Assembly (NCBI GenBank): GCA_964019055.1
Contig: OZ025213.1
Coordinates: 10,288,583 to 10,352,582 of the forward strand
Reading direction: 5' to 3'
DNA: 64,000 nt
From: Anthopleura xanthogrammica
Lineage: Eukaryota > Cnidaria > Anthozoa > Actiniaria > Actiniidae
Part shown: in pieces, positions 52,401 to 63,900 of the stretch
How the letters are laid out: the number at the start of each line of letters is the position of its first letter
Position numbering within the stretch: the stretch's first letter is position 1
Notes under the pieces: generated by a model
What the model saw: only the letters and a program-made list of their open reading frames with translations
What the model was told of the DNA's origin: nothing
Databases searched by the model: none
Made by a program: the position numbers and the translations under genes

Positions 52401-54503
52401 GAAGGCAAACAGTTCTGACAATTCTTGGAGGGATTATAGATTCACTCGGCTGTCATACCAGCACTTCATCTGATTCATTTGGAATTGACGTAATCTAAAG
52501 AGTGACTAAACCCAGCTTCATGAAAAGTTTGTGAGTTGAATAAATGATATTGACCTGTGACTGATGCCGCTTCTCCAGGTAATGTGCAAAGTGATGGCTG
52601 TGCTTCTACACTACTTCTTACTGGCCGCCTTTGCTTGGATGTTCTGTGAGGGGATTTTGCTGCATATTGTGCTGATAAAGGTGGACATGACTGGTGCAGC
52701 TGCACGTCACAGCAAGAAACCTTTGTACTTTTTAGGATGGGGTAAGAGCTTTTTGAAGGTTATTCATAAATCGATATAACTTTCCAACCACCGATTTATC
52801 CATCCACCCAACTAATTAAACCATCTGTTCAGACGCAGACCCACTTACAGTGCGAATCGAAAAACCGTGGGCACCCAGACATATTTCAGAAATCGTTTAT
52901 CGTTCGTTGACCAGTCTGAAACTCTCTAACTGCAAGAATATCGACTGATTTGTAGTCAGATAAGCTTCTTGGAGTTAGAAAGTCGTTTCAGATTGTTCAA
53001 CGAACAATAAACGATTTCTTAATTATTTCTGGGTGCCCACGGTTTTTCGATTCGCACTGTAATTACTTATACACCTGTGCCATTTATTCATTCAAAACCC
53101 CATTCACCCGTCCACCTTATCCATTCACCCACTCATCTAGCCAGCCAGCCAGCCAATCATCCACATCCACCCTTATTATTTACCATTCCCATCCATCCCT
53201 TTATTTAATGTTCATCAACTCGTTACTATGTCAACTAGCGTTTCGTCTACTCATTTACCACAGGGTTCCCACTGCTAATCGTCCTCATATCACTATGGGC
53301 AACCGAACTGAAAGGTTATGGCAACTCACCTTACGTCTGCTGGCTATCTGCTGAGAATGGTGTGACCTGGGCTTTTATTGCTCCTGCTCTTGTGGTTATT
53401 GTGGTAAGATAGCAGCTATTAACTCTTCTCAGTCGTGAATCCTGATTTAAGATCAATTAGAAAATAGCTAATATATATCTCGCGTTCTGATTTGTTAGGA
53501 GCGCGTGCTTTACGAGGCATACAACCGTCCTGGTTTGTTTTTTTACGAGGGTAGCACTTAATAGCCAGTGGCTAACAAACTTGTGGCCCTCGTTCCATGA
53601 TTGAATTGGAATTTTGAAGTTGATTTTTGTGGAGGGAGGTTACGCCCAAGTTATTTAAGAGGTCAGTCTATCATAAACGACTTGAGGACTGGCATAACAG
53701 GAGAGAAGTGTTGAGAAGCACACTCCGCTTCCTTTCATGCTTCTCTTAACACTTCTCTCGTGTTATGCCAATCCCCGCGTGCTTTACAACCGCACACAAC
53801 ACGCGCGCGCGTTTCCTGCCTCTTCAATACTGAAAACTGTGTTAATCGTATACCACTAACTGTAAGGTTCTTTGCTTGTTTCTATAACCAGGCTAATCTG
53901 ATAGTGCTGATGAAGATCATTAGTCGTCTGCGAAACTCTCAGAGAATGCGAAACTATTCACTGAAAAGACAGGTCAAGTCTGGTACCCGGGCCACTGCTG
54001 CCACTATGCCCTTACTCGGAGTCACGTGGTTATTCGGCATGCTAACCTTCCATACCAACCTTACGGTTTTCAAATACTTATTTACTATTTGTAATTCACT
54101 TCAAGGAGTTTTTATCTTCATATTCCACTGTCTTTTAGATCAAAAGGTAAGCTATGGCTGGGCTTCATTTGAAAATTTATAAACCTATAATAATTGTTTT
54201 GAAGCAAAAAAAAATCCGGCCTGATTAATATATTATACCAGAAACTCGAAGGGAGGCCAAAATGACATAATAAAAAAGACAATTTATTCGGTGTCAATAC
54301 TGACAAGTGAAAAGTTACAATATATAAGCTAAGTAGTGCTAACTGCCCCCCTATATCGATTCTTATAATTCATTTAATATTTCTAGGTTCGAAAGGTTTT
54401 CAAGTCATCTATTCGGCGGTCAAAACGTCGCACGCGACCTCAACCTCCCGTGATTCAAATGAAGCCATACGAACCATACGTTATCGACAGGCCAGAAGGT
54501 TAG
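46443..54503 (+). CDS. adhesion G protein-coupled receptor with TSP1, hormone-receptor-like, GAIN/GPS and 7TM domains, complete
   Basis: Exons: 46443-46527, 47176-47325, 48000-48089, 48511-48632, 49315-49593, 50359-50505, 50609-50887, 51426-51596, 51691-51900, 52579-52741, 53264-53403, 53892-54146, 54387-54503. They join in frame to 735 residues. Residues 1-21 are a signal peptide. Exon 2 is a thrombospondin type-1 repeat (WSPWTPCSKSCGMG). Exons 3-4 resemble a hormone-receptor domain (QWPRTN, MPCPDGAPG, RYC). Exons 5-7 form the GAIN domain. Exon 8 is the GPS (CVSWSP, GAWSDYGC, CACSHLTLF), with self-cleavage expected between Leu and Thr of HLT. Exons 9-12 hold seven helices, including CEGILLH, YVCWLS and GVTWLFGM. 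The cytoplasmic tail is short and basic (RRSKRRTR). TSP1 plus HRM recalls ADGRB/BAI receptors, but one TSP1 and a short tail suggest a cnidarian-specific member. An AATAAA follows at 54766. Confidence 0.93.
47827..47862. repeat. poly-C and (CA)n tract in intron 2 of the adhesion GPCR
   Basis: A run of 14 C at 47827-47840 is followed by T, CCC and a CA repeat to 47862. Confidence 0.9.
48156..48325. repeat. possible small DNA-transposon relic in intron 3 of the adhesion GPCR
   Basis: The left end CAGAGGTATAGCGAG pairs with the right end read reversed, CAGTGGCGTAACGAG. Ends beginning CAGTGGCGTA are typical of animal non-autonomous DNA elements. It includes a run of 15 G at 48276-48290. I see no convincing target duplication. 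Confidence 0.4.
48880..49163 (-). repeat. tRNA-derived SINE in intron 4 of the adhesion GPCR
   Basis: On the minus strand the head carries an A box (TGGCTCAGTTGGTTGAGC), an anticodon-arm-like CCGGACTTTCGTGCGG and a B box (GGTTCAAGCCC) at the spacing of a tRNA gene. A non-tRNA body with CCACGTGGCTCGG-type sequence follows towards 48880. The acceptor arms do not pair as in a working tRNA. Confidence 0.8.
49714..49983. repeat. MITE-like inverted repeat in intron 5 of the adhesion GPCR
   Basis: AGGCGCGATTACACGAATCA at the left pairs with the right end read reversed, AGGCGCGATTACACGAAGCA. Inside are several copies of TTGCAACTTGTCTCGCAACG and its complement. This explains an open frame of 187 codons crossing the region, which is not a gene. 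Confidence 0.75.
50985..51345. repeat. long inverted-repeat element in intron 7 of the adhesion GPCR
   Basis: The halves are imperfect reverse complements over about 170 bp each. Shared blocks include CTTTTCGGCGA, CTTTCACGT, GTGTTACGGTCACCAAAA and TTTATTCTGTTCTC. It fills most of the 538-bp intron, ending about 80 bp before the GPS exon. Confidence 0.7.
52060..52290 (-). repeat. SINE-like dispersed repeat, copy 2
   Basis: Reversed, it reads CTCACCGCTGTAGTCATGGG, a B-box GGGTTCAATCC, TTTCCTCCCTCCGCAAAAAT and CAACTTCTAAATTCGAATTC, the same order as the copy at 43895-44130. It lies in intron 9 of the adhesion GPCR. Confidence 0.7.
52848..53059. repeat. Tc1/mariner-type MITE, 212 bp with TA target duplication
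   Basis: Terminal repeats CAGTGCGAATCGAAAAACCG and its complement are identical over the outer 30 bases, with TA at 52846-52847 and 53060-53061. CAGT ends with TA duplication are typical of Tc1/mariner derivatives. Most of the interior is also palindromic. Located in intron 10 of the adhesion GPCR. Confidence 0.88.
53575..53642 (-). repeat. SINE-like dispersed repeat, truncated copy 3
   Basis: Only the tail module is present (TTGAAGTTGATTTTTGTGGA and the CTCGTTCCATGATTGAATTG stretch), matching the ends of the copies at 43895-44130 and 52060-52290. In intron 11 of the adhesion GPCR. Confidence 0.6.
53690..53770. repeat. 81-bp hairpin in intron 11 of the adhesion GPCR
   Basis: Arms TGGCATAACAGGAGAGAAGT (left) and ACTTCTCTCGTGTTATGCCA (right) pair over about 31 bp with few mismatches around a 17-bp loop. 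Confidence 0.85.
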
Positions 54504-55536
54504 CTAGGGGGGAGACCGCTGCTTTCGGCAATTCTTTGACTACAGACACATCCATCAGCATATGGAGAAATATCTTGTAATGTGCATTCTCAGACGTACG
54601 TGATGTCCACCTGAAGATGACGTAATGACGTTTTCTTCTCTTGTTATTCTCAGAACCAAATCGTTATAAGGAAAGAAGAAAAGCTTGTATTAACAATGCT
54701 GGCATTCTCTGATATTACTATTTTACTTATTGATATACTAAAGAAAGCGAATATTTTTGACAACAAATAAAGAATCAGCAGACTAACTGACTGGTAATAT
54801 TAAACTACCTTGTTATCTATCAATGAATCTTAAGAATCGAACCATTTTTATAACATTAACTAGAAAGAAAAAGCTATTGCTAAGCTATAAAACTAGCAGT
54901 TGGTATTCGCGCGTGCAGTTCAATGACGTCAGTGAGTTTGCGTCATATCGATAGAGTAACGATATAATGTACGCACCCTGCCCTTGAGGTATCACGCAAA
55001 GAAAGATGTATTTTTAGTAGCTAAAACTATCGTAATAAAAGCTTGAAGTTTATTATAAATTTATATTTAAAAAAACTGAGAATGTCGATTTTATCACGGC
55101 ATACATGTCCAAAAGATTGAATCCAGTGAATTGAGTCCAGTGAATTGAATCATTTAATTAAACTATTAATAAACATGAGGAACCTTGAATACATAAGACG
55201 TTTATCTAATATTTGAAGAACTCCTCGGTAACTTTTAAAAATACACCTTTTTGCCGATATCAAGAACAACCCATCGATGCTAAACCCGATGCAGGAACAC
55301 GTCCTCCATGTAAAGAGAGCTGAGAAGACAAGTAGAATGACCCATTAGTGCGAGATAAGATTCCTGATATCCCAGCTAATTATCAGATGGCAAGAAGTAA
55401 GAAAACAACCCGTAAGTGGCAATATACTATCAACACATTAATACAAGTGCTGGAAACGACAGCTGAATGAGTGGAATATATACATTATATATATACAAGT
55501 AGGAGGAAACTGGGGTTATTTTGGGAAACAAAAAAC

Positions 55537-55706
55537 CTTGGCCTTTATGTTTTCCAAATTCAGACCACGTGTCATTCTCTTGAGAACAAGATTATTTGTT
55601 TGAGTTTTATCCATATTGATGTGTCTTCTCATGTTTAACCGTTAAACAAAGAAATGATACTTTAGGGAATGACACGTGGTCTGAAATAGGAAAACATTAC
55701 GCCCAA
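55537..55706. repeat. inverted repeat, possible MITE
   Basis: GTTTTCCAAATTCAGACCAC with GTGTCATTC at the left pairs with GAATGACACGTGGTCTGAAA and AGGAAAAC at the right. Arms are about 35-45 bp; a CACGTG-type palindrome lies in each. Confidence 0.65.
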
Positions 55707-56975
55707 GATAACAAAGTTGAAAAAGCAACGTTGAAAAAGCAACACCCGGGTCAAAATACAGAAAGATGACAAAAGTGTATAAATAGATAGACAAAAAATG
55801 CAAATGAATAGTCGTATATATCCCACACAATAGGGAAAGTTTTCAATATTGAGAAGATTTATTCCCTATAAACATTCTATCCAAGGTGTTTAGGTTTCTG
55901 AGAGAAATGTAAAATGACCTTGTTTAGAGATATTTCCAACGATATTGAGTGTTTTTCCCTTGTTGTTTAAACTAAAATAGCCTTGGTGTTTTGTATATTT
56001 TATTTTCAATTTGATATGACCTATAAATTCAAGGGAAGCTATATAAAAAGGTGTTGTTTTTATGAGTTTATGAACTGAAATAGAATTCCTCCGTTGGCTC
56101 AATACGATATGTTTATATAAACCAACACATCTCGTACTTTAAATATTGCTCATCCGGAACCTGAAAGGGCATTATTTTTAGGCTTTTACAATATCGCTAG
56201 CCAAACGTGATCCTGGCGTTCCTGCCGAAATTAGTGTAGTTAATTTTGAAGCTTCCTTCCTTCCACCCCTTTAAAAAAATTTGAAATATGAAACATTTAT
56301 GATATTAGACAAACACAAGCACCTTCTTGATCTGTTAATTCGCTTGTTCTAAATATAGAACCCCTTGTCTGGCTCTAAAACACCTAGTGATTCTCTGTAC
56401 ACACTCTTCAGGTAAGTGCCAAAACGTCTCGCCCCTTGGCCACTCGTTAAATCTTCGGGAAACACCGTGCATAAATCGGAAATCGTAAAACACATTAATT
56501 TCCGGGTATTTATCGCTCGCTCACCTCTTCGGTATTCGGCACGTACATTCTGAGCAGAACGAAGACAACCCACGAACTGCAGAATGCGAATTTTTCAAAT
56601 GTTTTCCGAGTATGCGCAGAGTTATTTTCCATTCTTCAGTCTGCAACGATTGCCAGGTTTGCAGTGTCTGGCCTATTCCTCGAATTCCCATTAAAATTCC
56701 AACTTCTGTTCAAAGCAGACACCCCCTCGAGGAATTGAAGACAGCAGCGGTTTGCAATGATTAAATCTAACTAAAAATACTCATATCCAAGACTACTTGA
56801 AGCTATAGTAGTACAGATGTTCATTTTCTTAGCAGCTATTGATTATTGAGCCGCATGAGGTACATGGTGTTTCATTATTCGTGGGGACATTATAAACAAC
56901 CTCAATCTCTCAAAGGGTGCTATTTTTTTTCAATATTGTAACAGTCCTCGGACATCCCGTGAATTCATTGTGAAG

Positions 56976-57024
56976 CCATGGCCGCCATTTTGGATTTATC
57001 ATCAACCATCATGGCGGCCATTTG
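56976..57024. promoter_or_regulatory. pair of oppositely oriented YY1-like motifs
   Basis: CCATGGCCGCCATTTTGG (56976-56993) and CATCATGGCGGCCATTTG (57007-57024) carry the GCCGCCAT / ATGGCGGC core in opposite directions, 31 bp apart, about 0.9 kb upstream of the second adhesion GPCR start. It may mark a start site for either strand or an insulator-like site. Function not shown. Confidence 0.35.
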
Positions 57025-57945
57025 TTTTCCAGTTTTGACAAAGTTTTGTAAATATTCGCTCTGTAGTTAGAATGATTTTGTACATTCACTCTGTTTTGGT
57101 CAACAAAACTGACTGAATAAAAGCAGAGGTGTGTTTTAAGGACCAAAACTGCGATCAAATACCAACCGTAAATGTGACATTCTTCTATTCATATTAACCA
57201 AAAAAAAACATCCCTGCATCAATAAAGAAACAAAAAGAAACGATTGAAAGACAACTGCTCAAACCGATCGATATTTCAAGTGTTAATCTTTATTTATTAA
57301 CGTAGTTTTCACCATTATTTTTCCTTGTCTTAGTCAAGTTAGTATCAACAGCTGTTCGCTTGTTGACGAGTTAAAAAAATAATGTTGGTGTTTAAAGAAG
57401 GTGAAACAACATCCTTGATTTAGAAGTCAACTGCTTTCATTTGAATCTTGAATCTTTTTAATAATATTTTAAAATCCTGGATTGATAGTAATGTGGTTCT
57501 TAAAAAAACGATAGCTTATCGCAGAATTTTATCAAAGCTGGTGCAGAGAGCATCGGCTATCTGGCCCGCTTATCGGCGCCCTACTTGGCCTGGTTTAAGA
57601 TACCGTCCCGACGGTCGGCGTTCATTGATTGGAATTCAGTTAGTCTCATGCTGTTGGTAGATTGCGTTCGATTATGATATATGATAGTAAAAAATCCTGC
57701 TTGGAAAAAAATACTTATCAGCACTGAATAATGCTCAAGATAGCACGTTTAATGTTATACCTCTCGCAGAGAACTCAGACCGAGTCTCCTTACCAGGCTC
57801 CCGCTGACATGGTGACGTAATGCAGGCAAGGAACACGTAATGAAATGAACGAAGGCTGAAGCGCAGAAACAACTTGCCTTACAAGAAGATCTACAGACTT
57901 TCAGACTCGTGGTTAAAGATAGAAATTTGAAAAATTCTCCCTGGT

Positions 57946-60900
57946 ATGGCAGTTAGCTTTCAATTTCTGTGGATATTTTTTGCTTCTATAACTGGGAGAG
58001 CAGTATCTTATGGTAAGTGTCTATATTTTTTTCAGTTCTTGATACAGCTGTTACAATGACTGTAAGTCATTCCTGGCTGTGAATATGTGAAAAGAAATAA
58101 AAGTAATTCCTAGACTTTTATTTCTTGAAATTAAAAACCGAAGTTGAAAACGAGGAATAAGACATGACTGAATGAGACAGAAAGAGTTTCATTTCGAAGG
58201 TCAGTTAAGGACATTAACTCCAATAATGTTAATGTAGGCGACCTGTCGTTCTGCGCTGACATCTCTATTTCTCGTCATTGTCATTGAAGGCCACACGTTT
58301 ATGGAGTAATCATATAGCGCCTGACATTTCTTCAATTTCCTTTATCGATATTACAAAGAAAGGTATGCTTTAACAAGAAGTTGAATGGAAATATGATTGT
58401 ATTGTTGCTTGAAAAAAAAAAAGTTAGGAGATATGAATAAGTGGAAGAAAAACATCTCTCGTTAGATCGGAAATGCTTTTCAAAATATCCCTGGCACAAC
58501 TGAATGGGATTCGTGGTTCCATTAAAATATTGTGTGGTGTTTTTGTAAAGGAGAGCACGCGAGATGGATGGACACAGCGAGCGAGGAGGGTCATGAGACT
58601 ATACTTGATGAACAAGGATTGATTTAATTGATCTAAGAATCGAAATTCCATAAGAACAACAGTCAGTTGAATATTGCTCTAAAATTATCAAATATATGGT
58701 TTAACAACTAGTATTTCAAACTAAGAAAAGTCCTTGTGTAAACAATGGAAAAGTATCTTGAAAGTTACTAAACGAAGGGCGAAGAAGAGAAAAGCCTCGA
58801 AGGCGAATATTATTGTTGTCAATCTTTTTATTGATGACTTTTTATAGAGCGCATTAAGATGGATGTATACCTTAAGGGTGAAGTCAAATAAGGATTAATC
58901 TTCTGCAAGACTTTAATAGTATGTGATTTCTTTTTAATAACAGAAAAAAATATTTTATCGCTTTTCAGATTAGAAAGTTTAATCACGAAGTTAGGGGTTG
59001 ATAAGATCAAAGAAAAGATTCACTCACTCCTATTTAATATGACATATTGGAACGCATATTTAAGATAAACTTTTGCTTTTCCTGAGCTGAATTTTACACA
59101 GTTAGTAATCTACGAGCAAAATATTTTGTTAAGAAAAAACTTGAGTTTTCATCCGCTTGTGTTTTGAATTGAAATAATGAGAAAGTTGAGCTACTTAGTT
59201 AGAAAGTATAATGTAACCTACTCGAAAGCTTTAGCCGAAAACATCTAAGATAGCCCGAGGGAGATAGAGAAGCGACTGAAGAGGTTTATTACAAAAATAG
59301 AAACAAGTTCCTTGTACCAAAGACTGTACCTGCAATACTTAATTACTTAAACTCTTGAACGAAGGTCTGTTCGGTTAGAGGAAATGGCTTAAGGGGGTAT
59401 TCCAGGTGATTTAGGACAATGATACTCTCTCGTTCATAGAAAAGAAGCAATCTTAATAGCAGAAAGAAATGAGAAGAAATTGGTTTGTGCTGTCATTTTC
59501 CACTCAGCACGAATTTCCATTTCATTTTGACTGCGACCCCTGATTAAGGGGGTGTTTTTGAAGACTGCAAGTGCTTGAACGAAGAGACGTTTCATCTAAG
59601 AGGATCTTCTTTGTTGACTTGCTAATGAAAGGAAAGAAAAAGCATGTTTACTGTTTTACGAATGTTTCAGATTTTATCCTAGTTGCACAATACCATCTCT
59701 CAGGGTAACGGTGCCTACTATTAACAGAACCTGATATATTTATTCCTTCGAAATTGAAAAACTAAAAGCCTATTTTAAAAAAGACACCTATGACGTGGTA
59801 GCTGTCTGGTTTGACGAACCAAGTGTGTCATTATAATTGAAGTGGATTCATTGTAGTGTAAGTTTGCTCCATGGAAGGATTCTATCGATCAGAAATGTCC
59901 TCATTGATCTCCCAGTCTTCCTAGATTTGGATTAGGATTGATTTGTTTTTCATTGGATACACTTCCCACGTACGTCCCAGCCTGTTTACCGTTGATAGCA
60001 TTACGCAGAAGAGTTTCGAGTTGCTTCGAGATGTGAAACCTTGGCAGATGTACGTCTCAAAAGATTGAAATCTTAAGTTTGTAATTTGTTTACAAAGTTA
60101 AGTTATTCAGATTATTATCATTGTTGTTGTTACTGTTTCTGCTGTTATGTCGCTGTTATTACGTTTGTACTTTTTCACCTATTTTTTCACAATCACTTGA
60201 AAGAGTTTCTCTATAAGCCAATTCCCCACAAGGTTTTCCATCATTTGTGGTTCGTACACCTCTGCAGCTCAATTTTGCCACAAAAAAGGTATAAAAATGT
60301 AATGCATTATGCGTGGTTTGTATTAAAGCAAGAACGAAGTAAACATTAAGAATACACCCATTCAGCTGGTGACATAGACCTTGAATCAACCTTGCAAATC
60401 TCGTGTTGGATTACTCATCTATTAAAAAGAAACTTTCCCCATGGCAACGATATTAAGTACCGCATGTCCAGACATTTAGTGATTTGGTGTGTTCAAGAAA
60501 TATGTCTGAATCTTTCATGAAATTAGAGGCAATCAATATAGAACTGACCCCCACATGAAAACACTAATTGTAGCGTTGATTGGAGATAAACTGCAAATCA
60601 GTGATCGTTATTTATAAAACTGTCTTATTCAATGACAAGCCATCCAGATTTGAAATGACTGATTATTTTAGTAGAAGAAGAATGTGTCTGGATAGCACAG
60701 GATTATTCAATCGTATTTTTTTAAATAGTGGTTGGATGCTCCGGCTAAATTTATTGGGGTGAGGAAAGGAGCTTATATGATAGGACAAGCTAACAAATGC
60801 CCAATTAAAGCAAGAGTGATTCAATTTTATTTGGCAAGTGAAACAATTAGCATATTTAGTGAGTATAATCAGGTTAAAGTAAGACAGAAGAAAACCATTG

Positions 60901-63900
60901 AATTAGTTTCTACAACTATACATATCATCATTACTATTTTTTCAAAGGCCAAATAAAATTGAAATCACTGTTGTATTGAATATTTCAGTAAATATGCTAA
61001 GAACATGATATGAAAACCAAACCTGAACTTCACTAATCCACTAATAGACCCTTTTCGAATATGGCGTCTATGACGTCAAACGAGGAGAATGAGAATATCC
61101 CGGATGATTTCCACTAGCTGCATCCGGGACTTGTATGCCCCGGATTTCAAAACACAATCATTATCACTCATAACATCCGGGACATTCTCGGACTCCTCGT
61201 TTGACGTCATAGACGCCATATTCGAAAGGGTCTATTGATTACTAGATCATTCTTTCACATGTTTATTCCAGAGCTTGGCTGGAGTCATTGGTCAACCTGC
61301 TCTGTTCCATGTGGGGTTGGTTTTCAAACCAGAAGTCGCACATGCGTAGTACCGATATGCAATACGAACTTATTAAAGGAGACTCAGGTGAACAGGTGCA
61401 TCATGGGATCGTGTGGGAGAGCACGAAGGTCTCAAGGGTATGCAGCTGTAAATGTATCTCACGCACAGCCAACGATAATGGAACAAGCGTCAAAAGATGA
61501 CCATACAAGTCCAGAACCCACTAGATGGCAGTCGCTAGGTAGTGGCATGAAGTCAATAGCTAAGGAAAAGCGGGGTAACCGGGAAAAACGGAATAGCCGT
61601 GCTGGAGGTTCTAGAAAACGTAGAAAGGCTAGAAAACGTAGAAAACCTAGAAAGGTTAAGAAACTTAAAAAGCCTAAAAAATCGAAAACCACCGCTTTAC
61701 CACCAGCTAACGCAAAAACGGCTAGACCAACTACACTAAAAACGGCTAGACCAACTACACTAAAAACGACTAGACCAACTACACTAAAAACGGCTAGACC
61801 AACTACACTAAAAACGGCTAGACCAACTACACTAAAAACGGCTAGACCAACTACACTAAAAACGGCTAGACCAACTACACTAAAAACGGCTAGACCAACT
61901 ACACAAAAAACGGCTAGACCAACTACGCTAATAACGGCTAAAACAACTGCCTTCAGGACTACTAAACCGAATACAGTGGCAGAATCAAATCAACCATCGA
62001 CAAGCACACCTGTATCCAAGACAACACAACCTGATTCAAAAAGAATAACGACAACGACTAGTGCACGGAATGTAATCAGCCCTACTTCTTTACAAACAGC
62101 TAAAACTAGCAAACCAACCAAGCCAAGGAAAAGTAAACAACCGACAAAGAAAACCAACCCTACCGGTAAACCTTTACGAAGAACAACTCCCACCAGAGTT
62201 AAACGTGTGAAGGTTTGTTCAAGTGAAGAGAAACATGGAATATTCTGGCCAATCACCCTTGTAAGACAAATAGCTACTCAACCATGCCCGGGAAATTCAA
62301 CAGGTAAAATGGAATATACTTACATAACTGAATTCAATCTCAATCCCATAAAGCTACGGACACGTGCACACGATTTTAAAAACGCTGTAACTTTTCAGGT
62401 ATTTGTGATAGGCATTCAGGTATTTACCACGACTGAACGTTTTCTCAATTACTAATGAGAGCATGCTTTTTCAAATGCTGGCTATGATGACTTTAGCAAT
62501 GCAATGAAAAGACATATGGATTTTGCATAGGTTCTATACTGTTTGCTTTGATATTGCTGATCAAGGTTTTCATGAATTTCATTCAATCTATTTTTTGTCA
62601 ATTCAAGGAAAGGCTTTTCGTCCATGTTGGAAGAAGAATAGGAGAGGAGTCTGGGGCGAAGTGAATTTAAATGGTTGCGTCTCTTCAAAATTCATGAAAA
62701 TAAAATCCAAGGTAAATCCAAGGTCACGCACCTTTTCTTTCTTACGTTGTTCTTTAATTAGTCTTCCTGTTTTTCTTCATTCGCGTTTGAACTTGATATC
62801 TGCTGATCGCTCCACAGATACAAACCTGCACTCCAGTAGGAGGGAACAACTGCTCGTCATCTGATTACCAGGAAATCCTTCAAGATCTGGTGAACATAAC
62901 AGCCCAGAACAGTCAACAAGCCCCCCTGCAAGGTGGAGATCTTGTGATCGCAGTGGAAACTTTGAAGATCATTTATAACCATTCCAATGTAATTAACGTG
63001 CAGATCAATAAACAGTACGTGGATACAGCCAGTAACTTGATGACAGTCAATAATGCGAGGGCCTGGAAACAAGTACAACAGGTAAGTTATACTTGTGTGT
63101 CAGCGGTTGTAAGGGACTAGGGATGGCATAACGAAGTTGAGGGAAGGGAAGGGGAAAGTGAGTGCTCTACGATCCTCAGAATAGCACAGTGTTAATGTAC
63201 ATTCAATTCAAACTACAGCCATCTAACTGCGGTTAGATAATAAGAGCAACGAAAGTGTTAGTCGCAAAAAATATCCAAACCCGAAACCCCAATGATACTA
63301 AACTAATATACGCAAGTGCAAGTTATAAAACCTTTCCCACTTTTTGCATTTGCATTGCTCGTGTGAACCATGCAGGCTTTATTTTTTCTCGTGTAAGGAG
63401 CTTTCATGCATGTTCTCGCTATCCAATAGACCCCTAACCTCATGACGTTTCATACCTAAACTACCACAATCCTTTTCGAAATATCTTTTTATACTCAAAT
63501 GTTAAAACTCCTTCGAGAATACCAAGACAATAGTGAAAATTAGCACAACAAACAATGTTACCGAAAGGGATTCTGGGAGTGTACTTATAAAACGTCGTCA
63601 TGCTTGAGGCCTATTACCAAAGCTGATTCTACTTATGGTAAACCTCATTCATGGTCATCTTTTCAGAAAGAAAATAAGAATCTGGCGCTGGAGGTTGTGA
63701 GTCTCTTGGAAGGTGTTGGTTTTCGGTTGGCTGACTCTATTGAGAAAAACGCGAGCCGTAAGACAATCATCATACCATCAGTAAACATCGCCATGAGAAT
63801 CGATGTATTAAATTCATCTACAAAGGTAAACAGCTAAGATAAACATTGGCGCATGCGCACATTAGTACTAGCAGGTCACGTATTCGATATAAGAACCAAT

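Larger units (their letters stand above)
54504..57945. other. spacer between the two adhesion GPCR genes
   Basis: The 3' untranslated region of the first gene runs to a likely poly(A) signal, AATAAA at 54766-54771. The rest shows no gene I can support. It contains an inverted repeat (55537-55706) and a pair of YY1-like motifs (56976-57024), listed separately. Confidence 0.6.

Noticed and set aside
61235..62455. Intronless 406-codon gene starting at 61235
   Set aside because: The first residues lie in the intron before a good acceptor (TTCCAG at 61266-61271), and the last 50 lie beyond a donor at 62304. Joining to flanking exons restores the signal peptide and hormone-receptor-like domain.
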